From Candidatus Cardinium hertigii (GTDB lineage Bacteria; Bacteroidota; Bacteroidia; Cytophagales; Amoebophilaceae), in NCBI RefSeq assembly GCF_003176915.1, contig NZ_CP029619.1, forward strand, positions 1 to 64,000: a stretch of DNA of 64,000 nt, given 5' to 3'. A program made the translations under genes and the position numbers. Below, one piece after another: positions 1 through 8,358 of this stretch; position 1 is the first letter of the stretch, and each line of letters begins with the position of its first letter. The notes under the pieces are model-generated. The model worked only from the letters and a program-made list of their open reading frames with translations, was not told the origin of the DNA and ran no database searches.

Positions 1-1380
1 ATGCATACAGAGAGTAAGGTTATTTGGGATAGGTGTCTGTTGTATATTCGGAATCAGGTTAGTGAGCAAACCTATCAAACCTGGTTCACGCCTATTGTGG
101 CGAAGCATTTTAAGGATAATGTACTGACCATTCAAGTTCCCAGTCAATTTTTTTATGAGTGGTTAGAGGAGCATCATCTATCCCTATTAAAGCAGGCGGT
201 ACGTCAAGAGTTAGGTCCTACGGGCAAATTAGCCTATGCTGTTGTTATTGACAAAGGCAATAAAAGGCAGAAACCATTACTGATAAATTTGCCTACTTAT
301 CCAGGGCCTGCTCCTCGAAGCATACCAGCTTTGGCTTCTAATAATGAATTATTACAATTAAACCCCAATTATCTTTTTGATAATTTAATAGAGGGAAGCT
401 GCAATCAGCTTGCTAAATCTGCTGCACAAGCTGTGGCCAAACAGCCAGGTGAGACTGCTTTTAATCCACTTATGATTTATGGGGGGGTAGGGTTAGGGAA
501 GACCCATATAGCACAAGCCATTGGTCATGCTGTTCAGTCTGCTTTTCCAGATAAAAAAATAGTTTATACTGCTTCGGAAAAGCTTACTGCGCAATTTATA
601 GAGGCTTTGCGCGGCAACCAAATACATTCCTTTACCGCACAATATTTAACGGTGGATTTATTTATCCTAGATGATATACAATTCTTATCAGGCAAAGAAA
701 AAACGCAAGAGTTTTTTTTCCATATTTTTAACCATTTACATCAATTAAAGAAACAGATTGTCATAACGAGTGATGCAGCACCGCGCAATTTGAAGGGATT
801 GCAAGAGCGGCTTCTTTCTAGATTTAAATGGGGGTTGACAGCAGATTTACAACGGCCTGATTTTGAGACTCGTGTAGCCATCATAGAGAGCAAGATGATA
901 GCAGATGGGATTACGTTTCCTTCGGATTTAATTTACTATATTGCCCAGCATGTTGATACCAATGTGCGTGAACTAGAGGGTGTATTAATTTCACTTATGG
1001 CGCATGCCTCATTGGGCAAGCAAGATCTCAATGTAGCGCTTGCTCAGCAAGTGTTGAAGCACATTGTACAGCATGCGCCTACGGTTGAAGCTACTATTGA
1101 ATCCATTCAGCAGAAAGTTGCTGCAAGCTATCCTATTTCCTTGGAAGCACTTACAAGCAAGTCGCGTAAAAAAGAAAATGTAGCGGCCAGACAAGTAGCC
1201 ATGCATTTAATTAAAAAGTATACTGCCCATTCCTTAAAATCCATAGGTGCTTATTTTGGAGGGAGAGATCATACGACAGTTATGCATGCTTTACAGGTAG
1301 TAGAGGAACGTTTACAAACAGATGCCCATTATGCACGGCTATATGCAGCAATTGAAGAAAAAATAAAATGCAAACAATAG
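1..1380 (+). CDS. dnaA: Chromosomal replication initiator protein DnaA
   Basis: DnaA binds DnaA boxes at oriC as an ATP-dependent oligomer and opens the duplex for helicase loading. All four domains are visible in 459 residues, a normal length. Residues 5-70 form the N-terminal helicase-interaction domain, followed by a short linker to about residue 120. The AAA+ core carries Walker A GGVGLGKTH near 162 and Walker B LFILDDIQF near 222. The C-terminal DNA-binding domain ends with the family signature GGRDHTTVMHA near 425. The frame opens at base 1, so the molecule was probably numbered from this gene. No convincing cluster of DnaA boxes follows it, and the upstream side lies outside the window. 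Confidence 0.98.
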   Translation: MHTESKVIWDRCLLYIRNQVSEQTYQTWFTPIVAKHFKDNVLTIQVPSQFFYEWLEEHHLSLLKQAVRQELGPTGKLAYAVVIDKGNKRQKPLLINLPTYPGPAPRSIPALASNNELLQLNPNYLFDNLIEGSCNQLAKSAAQAVAKQPGETAFNPLMIYGGVGLGKTHIAQAIGHAVQSAFPDKKIVYTASEKLTAQFIEALRGNQIHSFTAQYLTVDLFILDDIQFLSGKEKTQEFFFHIFNHLHQLKKQIVITSDAAPRNLKGLQERLLSRFKWGLTADLQRPDFETRVAIIESKMIADGITFPSDLIYYIAQHVDTNVRELEGVLISLMAHASLGKQDLNVALAQQVLKHIVQHAPTVEATIESIQQKVAASYPISLEALTSKSRKKENVAARQVAMHLIKKYTAHSLKSIGAYFGGRDHTTVMHALQVVEERLQTDAHYARLYAAIEEKIKCKQ

Positions 1381-1713
1381 CAGCGATGCAATGCTTATAG
1401 GCTGTGTTGGCATAACTATCTAAGCTATATTATATGTTTAGGCATAGGGCTATAGCGTGTAACTATTTTATATAGCTTATGCAGGCCCACTGCTCTCCCC
1501 GTTAGATGATTTGCTCAAACAAAAGTCTACATATCCTAAAACCTAGCAATAGCCAAGCGGAGCAATTAACAACTATAGGATTAAGTATATTATTATTGTT
1601 TTCGCCCTGAAAGCAAAGCTAGAAACCCTACATAGGATAGTAACAACTTAAAAGAAAGGCAACGCGGTTATTGGGTTATCAAGTGATACATAATACATAA
1701 TAGATCATAACCA
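1381..1713. other. AT-rich intergenic stretch after dnaA
   Basis: This stretch of about 330 bases carries no plausible reading frame, RNA gene or recognisable insertion-sequence end. It is AT-rich, but I could not find repeated TTATCCACA-type DnaA boxes, so I do not call it an origin. The duplicated leader of the next gene begins near its right end. Confidence 0.5.
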
Positions 1714-2009
1714 TCCTTTATAAAAAGTTATAAATCCAGGTAACTGCTTTAAAAGATTTGTTTTAATGCATTTTATTTTTTATTTATTTATTAGGCTTAT
1801 ATTCTTAAATAAGGGATGGATAGTGTTTTCACGGGCTGGCTAGCTATCTATCTATGTTCTAGGATGTTAGCGTGGCTTATAGTGTGGTAGCCACTTGCAT
1901 GGCTTAAGCAGCTAATCTTAGTTCTTATAGTAAGTTATATTATAACAGTTATTTGGTTGGTAAGTGTAGCCCATATGCGTGATAGGAGTAAATAAAATTC
2001 CATTATATA
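1714..2009 (+). repeat. Duplicated leader, copy 1 of 3
   Basis: About 300 bases upstream of the first secreted paralog are recognisably repeated upstream of the second and third (3222-3520 and 5089-5391). Shared blocks include TTTGTTTTAATGCATTTTAT followed by TTATTTATTA, then a later AGCTAATCTTAG block, then GTTATT before the start codon. The copies have diverged by many substitutions and small indels. Each gene therefore probably keeps its own promoter and 5' untranslated region. Confidence 0.7.
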
Positions 2010-3149
2010 ATGAATAATCAAGATTATTGTAGTAAAAAAGTAATTGTAGTCCGTTTATTTAGTTATTTGTTATTTTGTGGGCATTCTTGTTCATCTCCAA
2101 GTATAAGAAATAGCCAGCGCTTTGTTAGTAATGCGTTGCCTAGCAAAATAGCTGGGGAAGCTGTAGCAGTTGGGACAACTGTATCAACTGGAAAGAGCCT
2201 ACCACTACCACCATCTACTCCTGTATCATCTATACAACCTTCTGGGATTTTGCTAAATAAAGCAGGTAAAAGTGCAGATAGATGTAGCGTATATCCTGCT
2301 AGTCCTGCTCCTAAGGTACTTTTCCATCATATAGCGGTTGGACCAGCTGGAGCAGCGGTATCAACTGGCAATAATGAGTTTCTATCTGAATTACCTTTAG
2401 TAGAGAAGAAAAAAGAGCTTCTTTTAAAAGAAATAGAAAATAAAAACGAAAGAGAGGGGGTAATACAGAAAAAGGGTCCTACTCTGCCACCTAAACCAAC
2501 ACAAAGTGATGTCACCCCTAGCAAAAGGAGAACAGAAGGGTTGCTAAGTAGTACTTCGAATAGCGCATCTCCTATTTCAAGGTTAAGTAAAGAAAACGCA
2601 GATCTACAAGCTGAATTAATAAAAGCAATGTATAAGAGACGCAATGATTCTGGTTACGATGATAGCGAAGATGACAGCGAAGATGACAGCGAAGATGACA
2701 GCGAAGATGTTTCTTTGGTTGCTATGAAAGCTACTGAAAGTGGATTAGATAATGGGAATCAGGTAAAAAATGGTGTTATTTCTAGCAAAACGGGAGCAGG
2801 AGGGGCCTCTTCTAGCCAAGTAGCTAGAGTAGTTCAAGGAAGAAGTAGTACTTCGAATAGCGCACCTCCTATTAACGCTGTGCTTAATGAACAAATAAAT
2901 AATCTTTTAAGTGATATTCAAGAAGGGAAGTCCCTAAAAAAAACAAGGAGATGGAAAGTAAAAGAAAATGGAGAGGTGGAATTCGTCAAAGAAACACAGC
3001 CAAGTGAGGGGGATTCGGTCAAAGAACCACAGCCAAGTGAGGAGAATGCGATGAAGAAGATGAAGAAGACGATTAAAAAAATGCCCAGTTCTAGCGATGA
3101 AGAAGACCCTGAAGAAGAGAAACTTAGAGATGAGCGTGAATGGGATTAA
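2010..3149 (+). CDS. Secreted low-complexity paralog 1, lipoprotein-like signal
   Basis: I recognise no enzymatic family here. The first 30 residues match the two following paralogs: MNNQDY, a Lys-rich stretch, a hydrophobic core (VRLFSYLLFCGHSC) and then Ser/Pro-rich sequence. A Cys after the core resembles a lipobox, though the residues before it are not ideal. The mature part is disordered-looking. It includes a DDSED repeat (residues 213-232, bases about 2653-2709) and two copies of a TSNSAxPI segment near 182 and 281. The tail is Lys/Glu-rich and ends DEEDPEEEKLRDEREWD. The protein is probably exported and may be surface-exposed or host-directed, but its function is unknown. Confidence 0.75.
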   Translation: MNNQDYCSKKVIVVRLFSYLLFCGHSCSSPSIRNSQRFVSNALPSKIAGEAVAVGTTVSTGKSLPLPPSTPVSSIQPSGILLNKAGKSADRCSVYPASPAPKVLFHHIAVGPAGAAVSTGNNEFLSELPLVEKKKELLLKEIENKNEREGVIQKKGPTLPPKPTQSDVTPSKRRTEGLLSSTSNSASPISRLSKENADLQAELIKAMYKRRNDSGYDDSEDDSEDDSEDDSEDVSLVAMKATESGLDNGNQVKNGVISSKTGAGGASSSQVARVVQGRSSTSNSAPPINAVLNEQINNLLSDIQEGKSLKKTRRWKVKENGEVEFVKETQPSEGDSVKEPQPSEENAMKKMKKTIKKMPSSSDEEDPEEEKLRDEREWD

Positions 3150-3163
3150 AGTTAAAAATTAAA

Positions 3164-3216
3164 AATAGCGTAATTAGGTACTAAAATGGAAACGGGAAGC
3201 AAGAATTAACGCTATT
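3164..3216 (+). terminator. Trailer hairpin of paralog 1
   Basis: AATAGCGT at 3164-3171 is perfectly complementary to ACGCTATT at 3209-3216, with a further AATT/AATT pairing across a one-base bulge. The loop is about 37 bases. Hairpins of almost the same loop size but different stem sequence follow paralogs 2 and 3. No T-tract follows, so it may be a 3' stabilising or processing structure and not a classical terminator. Confidence 0.5.
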
Positions 3217-3221
3217 GCAAG

Positions 3222-3520
3222 GTGTTCCTATGTATAAACTATACGTTAGGTAACAGCTTAAAGGATTTGTTTAATACAATTTATTTTTTACTTATTTATT
3301 AGGCTTATACTTTCTTTTAGTAAGGATGGATAGTATTTCACTGGCTTACATAGCTATCTATGTTTTAGTATGTTAGCGTGGCTTATAGTATGGTAGCTGC
3401 TTGCATAGCTTATATGCAGCTAATCTTGGTTTTTATAAAACAAGTTATACAGTTATTCAATTAACAAACGTAACCCTATAATTAATAATAATAAATAAAA
3501 TAAAACAAAAACGCATTACA
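3222..3520 (+). repeat. Duplicated leader, copy 2 of 3
   Basis: Diverged copy of the 1714-2009 leader, sharing the GGATTTGTTTAATACAATTT block, TTACTTATTTATTAGGCTTA, the GATGGATAGT block and AGCTAATCTTGG. It ends at the start of the second paralog and includes an A/T-only stretch just before the ATG. Confidence 0.7.
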
Positions 3521-4618
3521 ATGAACAACCAAGATTATTACAATAAAAAAAAAGCAATTACAGTCTGTTTATTTAGCCATTTGTTGCTGTATGCGGACGC
3601 TTGTTCGGCTCCAGCTGTAAACAAAAACGTTCTACGTACTGATCCACCTCCTAGCATAGTGGTTGGGCCGGTTAAAACAGTTGTATCAACTGAAAATAGT
3701 GTACCGCCATCTCCACCATCTCCACCATCATCAGTACCACCTTCTTCTACATCATCTGTGCAGTCTCCGAATCCTTGTTTAAGTGCAAGTAGAGGGAGCG
3801 CTTCTGCTCAATCAGCTAGTGTATACCCTAATAACCCACCCCATCTGCCGTTAATAAATAATACTTTAAGTAGTTCACCTCCTGCTGATTTGAATTTGCA
3901 TCATTGTAATTGTAAGGGGAGAAACGGAAGTACACCAATAGCACCACCACCATCTTCTTCTACATCATCTGAGTGTTTAAGTACAGGTGAAGAGAGTATT
4001 TCTCTTTCTCTATCAGATGTAAATAATAATGTATCTTCTGTATCATTACCACCGCCACAACCAGTGCCATTAATATTACCACCACCACCGCCATCATCAT
4101 TGATACCATCACCACCACCGCCACCATCACCTGATCAATTGCGCGTAACTAAACCTGTCATTGTAAGAATAAAAAAAACAACAACTGGTGCAAGCGGAAC
4201 ACCAGAAAGCATCCCCAACACAGGAGATCAAATTAAAAAAAACTCTTTGTTTCTTCAAAGCATCGGAAAAGAAGCAAAAGTATCAGCGGATAAAGCAAGA
4301 GTATCAGCGAATGAAGCAAAAAAATCAGCAGAAGCAGCAACGGAAGTAGCAGGAACAGTATCAGCAGAAGCAGCAGAAGCAGCAGAAGCAGCAGAAGCAG
4401 CAGCAAAAGCAGCAGAAGCAGCAGCAAAAGCAGAAACGGAAGCAGCAAAAGCAGCAGCAGCAGCGGAAGAAGCAAAAGAGGCAGCGGATGAAGCAGCAGC
4501 AACAAAAGCAAGAAACGCAGCGAATGAAGCAGCAGAAGCAGCAGCAGAAGCAGCAGAAGCAGCAGCAAAAGCAGCAGCAAAAGCAGCAGAAGCAGCAGCA
4601 AAAGCAGAAAGCACATAA
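3521..4618 (+). CDS. Secreted paralog 2: Pro-rich then Ala-rich coiled-coil
   Basis: Member of the same family as the genes at 2010 and 5392, with the N-terminus MNNQDYYNKKKAITVCLF, a hydrophobic core and ADACSA as probable signal cleavage or lipid attachment site. Residues 60-200 are Pro/Ser-rich with several runs of four to six prolines. From about residue 245 to the end the chain is almost purely Ala, Glu and Lys in an AEAAEAAAKAAEAA pattern, predicting a long helix or coiled coil. This part is encoded by GCAGCAGAA-type repeats (4335-4615) prone to length change. The composition resembles a surface stalk or a secreted host-interacting protein. Function is unknown. Long open frames on other frames in this stretch are by-products of the repeat. 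Confidence 0.72.
   Translation: MNNQDYYNKKKAITVCLFSHLLLYADACSAPAVNKNVLRTDPPPSIVVGPVKTVVSTENSVPPSPPSPPSSVPPSSTSSVQSPNPCLSASRGSASAQSASVYPNNPPHLPLINNTLSSSPPADLNLHHCNCKGRNGSTPIAPPPSSSTSSECLSTGEESISLSLSDVNNNVSSVSLPPPQPVPLILPPPPPSSLIPSPPPPPSPDQLRVTKPVIVRIKKTTTGASGTPESIPNTGDQIKKNSLFLQSIGKEAKVSADKARVSANEAKKSAEAATEVAGTVSAEAAEAAEAAEAAAKAAEAAAKAETEAAKAAAAAEEAKEAADEAAATKARNAANEAAEAAAEAAEAAAKAAAKAAEAAAKAEST
4335..4615 (+). repeat. GCA/GAA trinucleotide-type coding repeat
   Basis: Short imperfect repeats of GCAGAAGCAGCA and GCAGCAAAAGCA encode the Ala/Glu/Lys helix of paralog 2. Repeats of this kind change length by slippage in multiples of three, so the helix length is likely to vary between strains. Confidence 0.8.
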
Positions 4619-4761
4619 CAACGGTAAATCTAAAGATTCCTGCAGGGAACAGATAGTCAATAATACGTTGGCAAACAATGCATGAAGCTATTCGTTTTAT
4701 CTCATTACATAGAATGGATAGCTTTCCCCTGCTGCCTAGCTAACTTTTATCATTCATTGCC
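4619..4761 (+). repeat. Duplicated trailer after paralog 2, with hairpin
   Basis: The 3' flank resembles that of paralog 3 (6606-6755): GAACAGATAGTCAATAATACG aligns with GAATACATAGTCAATGCTACG, and both end with TAGCTAACTTTT. An inverted repeat AAGCTAT (4685-4691) / ATAGCTT (4728-4734) encloses 36 bases. It corresponds in position and loop length to the stem in the other trailer, although the stem sequence differs. Confidence 0.55.
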
Positions 4762-4841
4762 AAAAAATAGGGATTCGTCCACTTCGTCCCTCATCCCTTC
4801 TTCTTAATAGATGTTTTCTGAATAGTAATGCTTGTTTATCA

Positions 4842-5087
4842 TTGAAATCGATCATAGTCATGCCTTTTCGGAAAGTAAAGCTGAAAAAAGTTGTCCTACA
4901 AAATAAAGGGTGTGAAACAGGAAATGAAGGCTCTAAAAATAGCGTAGCTGTAAAGCTTATGGATAGAGTAAAAGAACATTTTCAGGGCTATACAGAAGAA
5001 GATAATTCTAGCAATGAGGAACCTATCAGACCTGATAGTGAATGAGATGATTAAGGTTAAAATTAAAATCTACCACTTTTTTGAGGT
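4842..5087 (+). pseudogene. Decayed 3' end of a fourth paralog
   Basis: A 67-codon frame (4842-5045) ends EEDNSSNEEPIRPDSE, and the DNA just after it (GATTAAGGTTAAAATTAAAAT) matches the end of paralog 1 and its trailer (GATTAAAGTTAAAAATTAAAAAT). The Lys-rich then acidic composition also matches the tail of paralog 1. There is no signal peptide. I read this as the remaining 3' part of a fourth family member, and the start codon shown is probably fortuitous. Confidence 0.5.
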
Positions 5088-5088
5088 A

Positions 5089-5391
5089 TCACCCTATAAA
5101 AGTTATAAGCTGGTGAAAGTGTAAAAACTTGTTTTAATGCGTTTTATTTCTTATTTATTTACTGTATCTGAATGTTATTTAATCATATACTTTTAAGGTA
5201 GGCTGCTAACGCTTTATGCTGGCATAGTTACATCCATGCGAATAGTAAGGGAGAGATGATAAAACAGGAGGTAACCATTTTGTATGGCTTATACCAAGCT
5301 AATTTTAGCGCTTAGTAAAGCAAGAGATTCCGTTATTGAATTAGTAAACGCAACCATGCAAGTAGCTAATTAAACAAAATTATATTATATA
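5089..5391 (+). repeat. Duplicated leader, copy 3 of 3
   Basis: Third diverged leader copy. It shares TATAAAAGTTATAA at its start (as in copy 1), the CTTGTTTTAATGCGTTTTAT block, TTATTTATTTACT, an AGCTAATTTTAG block and CCGTTATTGAATTAGTAAACG (compare copy 2). It ends at the start of paralog 3 with ATTATATTATATA, as copy 1 does. Confidence 0.68.
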
Positions 5392-6531
5392 ATGAATTCG
5401 AAAAATTTTTTTAATAAAAAAACAGTTACGATCTGTTTATTTAGTCATTTGTTGTTGTATGCTGATTCTTGTTCTTCTTCAAGTACAAAAAACAGCAAAC
5501 GTTCCTCTCCCCCTCTATTTACACCACCTCCCCCTCTATTTACACCACCTACATCACCTACATCAACTTCGAAACCTTCTCCAAGTGAAGTAAATAAGTG
5601 TTCAGGTGGAGGTAGCGCATCTCCTTCTAGTTCTGTTCTTAAGGAGCCTCCTACTGCATCAGTTCATCCACCCCTTTCAACTAATGCAGCGGTATCAATT
5701 GGAAATGCTGAGGCCTCATCATTTACCCCATCTTCAAATTCTTTAGAGGGGGAGTCATCCCATATGCAGGAGAATGGTGGATCTGGATCTAATTCCTTAT
5801 CAAAGCAATTAGCTTCCATAGGTGGTGCTAAAGCAAATATTACCCCTACTCCTAAAGGGGATCCTACTGCATCAGTTCATCCACCCCTTTCAACTAATGC
5901 AGCGGTATCAATTGAAAATGCTGAGCCCTCATCATCTACCCCATCTTCAAATTCTTTAGAGAGGGAGTCATCCCATATGCAGGAGAATGGTGGATCTGGA
6001 TCTAATTCCTTATCAAAGCAATTAGTTCCCATAGATGGTGCTAAAGCAAATATTACCCCTACTCCTAAAGGGGAGCCTACTGCATCAGTTGATCCACCCC
6101 TTTCAACTAATGCAGCGGTATTAATTGAAAATGCTGAGCCCTCATCATCTACCTCATCTTCGGAGTCTTCTCTCAATGACAATGAAGACAATGAAAAAGT
6201 ATCAGGGGAGGATGAAATGGAGAAGGCAGCATCCCCAAATACAATAACTAAGCCAAAAAGAACTTCTTGGTTGAAAGAGAACAAGTCTGTATCTTCTGAA
6301 GATACATTAAAGTCTTCTTGTGGTACAGCAAAAGGAGAAAAAATAGATAAACAAGCAGTGAAAAAACAAGAGAAAGCAGCAAAACAAGAAAGAGAAAAAC
6401 AAGAGAAAGCAGCAAAACAAGAAAGAGAAAAACAAGAAAAAGCAGCAAAACAAGAAAGAGAAAAACAAGAAAAAATAGATAAAGAAGCAGAGAAAGCAGC
6501 AAAAAAGAAAGAGAAAAAAAAGAAAAAATAG
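5392..6531 (+). CDS. Secreted paralog 3 with 71-residue repeats and Lys-rich tail
   Basis: The N-terminus MNSKNFFNKKTVTICLF, hydrophobic core and ADSCSSSS mark it as the third member of the family, with a probable signal peptide or lipobox. The centre carries a repeat of 71 residues (213 bases) in two full copies and one partial copy, starting PTASVHPPLSTNAAVS. The tail has three perfect 11-residue units EKAAKQEREKQ (6370-6468). It stops at 6529-6531 inside a run of A residues. The reading frame one base back continues with IDKQAVKKQEKEREKAAKK to a stop at 6603-6605. It repeats an earlier block of the same protein, so the original protein was about 24 residues longer. Function is unknown. Confidence 0.72.
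   Translation: MNSKNFFNKKTVTICLFSHLLLYADSCSSSSTKNSKRSSPPLFTPPPPLFTPPTSPTSTSKPSPSEVNKCSGGGSASPSSSVLKEPPTASVHPPLSTNAAVSIGNAEASSFTPSSNSLEGESSHMQENGGSGSNSLSKQLASIGGAKANITPTPKGDPTASVHPPLSTNAAVSIENAEPSSSTPSSNSLERESSHMQENGGSGSNSLSKQLVPIDGAKANITPTPKGEPTASVDPPLSTNAAVLIENAEPSSSTSSSESSLNDNEDNEKVSGEDEMEKAASPNTITKPKRTSWLKENKSVSSEDTLKSSCGTAKGEKIDKQAVKKQEKAAKQEREKQEKAAKQEREKQEKAAKQEREKQEKIDKEAEKAAKKKEKKKKK
5650..6165 (+). repeat. 213-bp tandem repeat, 2.4 copies
   Basis: Units start at 5650, 5863 and 6076 with CCTACTGCATCAGTT, giving an exact 213-bp period (71 codons). The third unit is truncated. Units differ by a few substitutions, so the duplication is recent or is being homogenised. Confidence 0.9.
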
Positions 6532-6605
6532 ATAAACAAGCAGTGAAAAAACAAGAAAAAGAAAGAGAAAAAGCAGCAAAAAAAGCAACAGCAGCAGCAG
6601 TATAA
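6502..6605 (+). other. A-rich slippery site and out-of-frame continuation
   Basis: Codons GAG AAA AAA AAG precede the stop of paralog 3 and contain the heptamer A AAA AAG in the phase needed for -1 slippage. The -1 frame runs open from about 6528 to TAA at 6603-6605 and encodes IDKQAVKKQEK, which repeats a block already present in frame. It may be a fixed frameshift mutation, a variable homopolymer or a programmed slip. Sequence alone cannot separate these. Confidence 0.5.
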
Positions 6606-6755
6606 AAACGGAATAACGGTTGGTAATTCGGAAGATGTTGAAGGGAATACATAGTCAATGCTACGATACACAGCGCAGGGAGCTTCTATTCTACCTAGTT
6701 ACATAGGATGAAGGAAAGCCTCCCTGCGCTTAGCTAACTTTTGTATTTAGTTGCC
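6606..6755 (+). repeat. Duplicated trailer after paralog 3, with 11-bp stem
   Basis: Counterpart of the 4619-4761 trailer. It contains the perfect inverted repeat AGCGCAGGGAG (6672-6682) / CTCCCTGCGCT (6720-6730) around a 37-base loop, then TTAGCTAACTTTT. It is the strongest of the three trailer hairpins. Confidence 0.65.
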
Positions 6756-6856
6756 TATATGTTCTTTATACTACTCAATTAGGAAGATTTATAGAAATGG
6801 TTGCAAAGGGGGTTATGGTAAGATAATTATTAAAATACTTTTTTATCTTATATACG

Positions 6857-6880
6857 CAGCTCTTATGGAGCTGTTTTTTT
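6857..6880 (+). terminator. Rho-independent terminator
   Basis: CAGCTC (6857-6862), a five-base loop and GAGCTG (6868-6873) are followed directly by seven T residues. It closes the secreted-paralog locus and insulates the downstream transporter gene. Confidence 0.85.
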
Positions 6881-6954
6881 ATGCGCAAAGTGGAATTGGT
6901 TTTTTTGTTAGCTAAGCTGGATAGCTAGCGTTTATTATTTGTTACATTACGTAA

Positions 6955-8271
6955 ATGTTTCTAGTAGGATTAGGGATATTGTTGCTGGCTTTGTTTCTTG
7001 GTTCTCGTCTACAGGGGATGAGTATGAGTATGATAGGAAGTCTAGGCATATTGAGCTATATGCTGCTTTTTAATGCTGTTCCAGCAGATCCGCCTTTCCC
7101 GGTTATACTTTGTATTGCTGCGGTACTTACAGCAGTAGGTACAGTAGAGGCAGCAGGTGGGTTACATTATTTGGTACAATTGGCTGAGTCATGCATCCGT
7201 AAATACCCTCAGAGAATCCTATATATTAGCCCTGCCGTAACCTATGTCATTACCTTTTTAGGTGGTACCAATCATATAGCTTATTCTATTTTACCAGTTA
7301 TTGCAGAGGTATCCAAAGAAATAGGGATTCGCCCAGAGCGTCCTCTTTCCCTTTCTGTTATTGCTGCCATGCATGGTGCATTGGCTAGCCCTATATCTGC
7401 TATTATGGCTACTTTAACAGGTTTTTTAACGGGTTATGGCATAGATATGGTGACCATTTGTAAAATCTTAATTCCTTCCACTATGGGGGGAATAGGCATA
7501 GCAGCTTGCCTAATCAGTCAATTGAGCAGCAAAATGCCAGCCATGCCCGCTGCTGTGGAAAATAAAACAGCAGCTCCTACTACCCCTGTTAATCCCTCTT
7601 CTCTTGCCTGTAGCAATAGAAAAATGGCTCAAGGATCTATTCTTTTGTTTGTACTTGGGAGCCTCTCTATTCTTTTCATAAGTTCTTTTAAAACATTGCG
7701 GCCTACTTGGGAGGTAAATGCTATCCAGCTACCCCTTTCTGATGAGGTGCTTCTTTCGTTGATGATGCTGTCCACTGCCTGCCTGATCATGTTGATCTAT
7801 CGTATTTCCCCCAAATCTATTATCCAAGGCAAGGCATTTATGACTGGCGTACAGGGCATGTTTTCCCTTTTGGGTACTGCTTGGTTGAGCAGTACATTTG
7901 TAAAATGTAACCAGGAAGTCTTGTTGCGGTTTGTTGAACGATATCTTTCGGAACCTTGGCAGTTTTCTATTATGCTGCTATTGATGTCTGCTTTGATGGG
8001 TAGCTCCGCAGCTACTATTAAGGCATTGTTCCCATTGGGTTTGCTATTGCAAATTCCACCCAAGATACTATTGGCTTCTGTTATAGCAGTGAATGGCATA
8101 TTTATAATTCCCATTTATCCAACTATATTGGCTGCTATTCAGCTGGATACTACAGGCAGTACACGCATTGGCAGGTTCCTTTTTAACCACAGTTTTATGC
8201 TGCCAGGTTGTATTACAGTTGTAGCTGCTGTTTGTATTGCCTTTGCATTGGTTGCTACGGGAATCGTATAA
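6955..8271 (+). CDS. Anaerobic C4-dicarboxylate transporter, DcuA/DcuB family
   Basis: Inner-membrane carrier of 438 residues, the usual size for DcuA/DcuB. Members exchange or take up fumarate, malate, aspartate and succinate. The family features visible are the hydrophobic N-terminus, AVGTVEAAGGLHYLV near 60-75, the FLGGTNHIAYSILPVI segment near 100, and MHGALASPISAIMATLTGF near 142-160. About ten to twelve membrane spans are expected. A hydrophilic loop at residues 195-225 separates the two halves. It stands alone after a terminator. In an intracellular symbiont with reduced metabolism it would plausibly import host dicarboxylates; that role is inference. Confidence 0.88.
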   Translation: MFLVGLGILLLALFLGSRLQGMSMSMIGSLGILSYMLLFNAVPADPPFPVILCIAAVLTAVGTVEAAGGLHYLVQLAESCIRKYPQRILYISPAVTYVITFLGGTNHIAYSILPVIAEVSKEIGIRPERPLSLSVIAAMHGALASPISAIMATLTGFLTGYGIDMVTICKILIPSTMGGIGIAACLISQLSSKMPAMPAAVENKTAAPTTPVNPSSLACSNRKMAQGSILLFVLGSLSILFISSFKTLRPTWEVNAIQLPLSDEVLLSLMMLSTACLIMLIYRISPKSIIQGKAFMTGVQGMFSLLGTAWLSSTFVKCNQEVLLRFVERYLSEPWQFSIMLLLMSALMGSSAATIKALFPLGLLLQIPPKILLASVIAVNGIFIIPIYPTILAAIQLDTTGSTRIGRFLFNHSFMLPGCITVVAAVCIAFALVATGIV

Positions 8272-8358
8272 GGTATAGTAGTAGATTTATGGGAAGATCT
8301 ATTGTGCTGGGTAGTTCCCTAAATAGATGTTACATTGTGTTCGCAACTAATCCTATAA

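Noticed and set aside
1381-2009. Replication origin next to dnaA
   Set aside because: The region is AT-rich but I found no repeated DnaA boxes or unwinding-element structure; AT-rich gaps are common throughout this window.
4233-4685. Leu-, Ala-, Cys- or Gln-rich open frames on other frames over the GCA repeat
   Set aside because: They are translations of the same trinucleotide repeat in other frames or on the other strand and lack any independent support.
5877-6671. Long Phe/Cys-rich minus-strand frames opposite paralog 3
   Set aside because: They arise from the lysine-rich AAA/GAA coding repeats read backwards; the plus-strand frame has the signal peptide and the family match.
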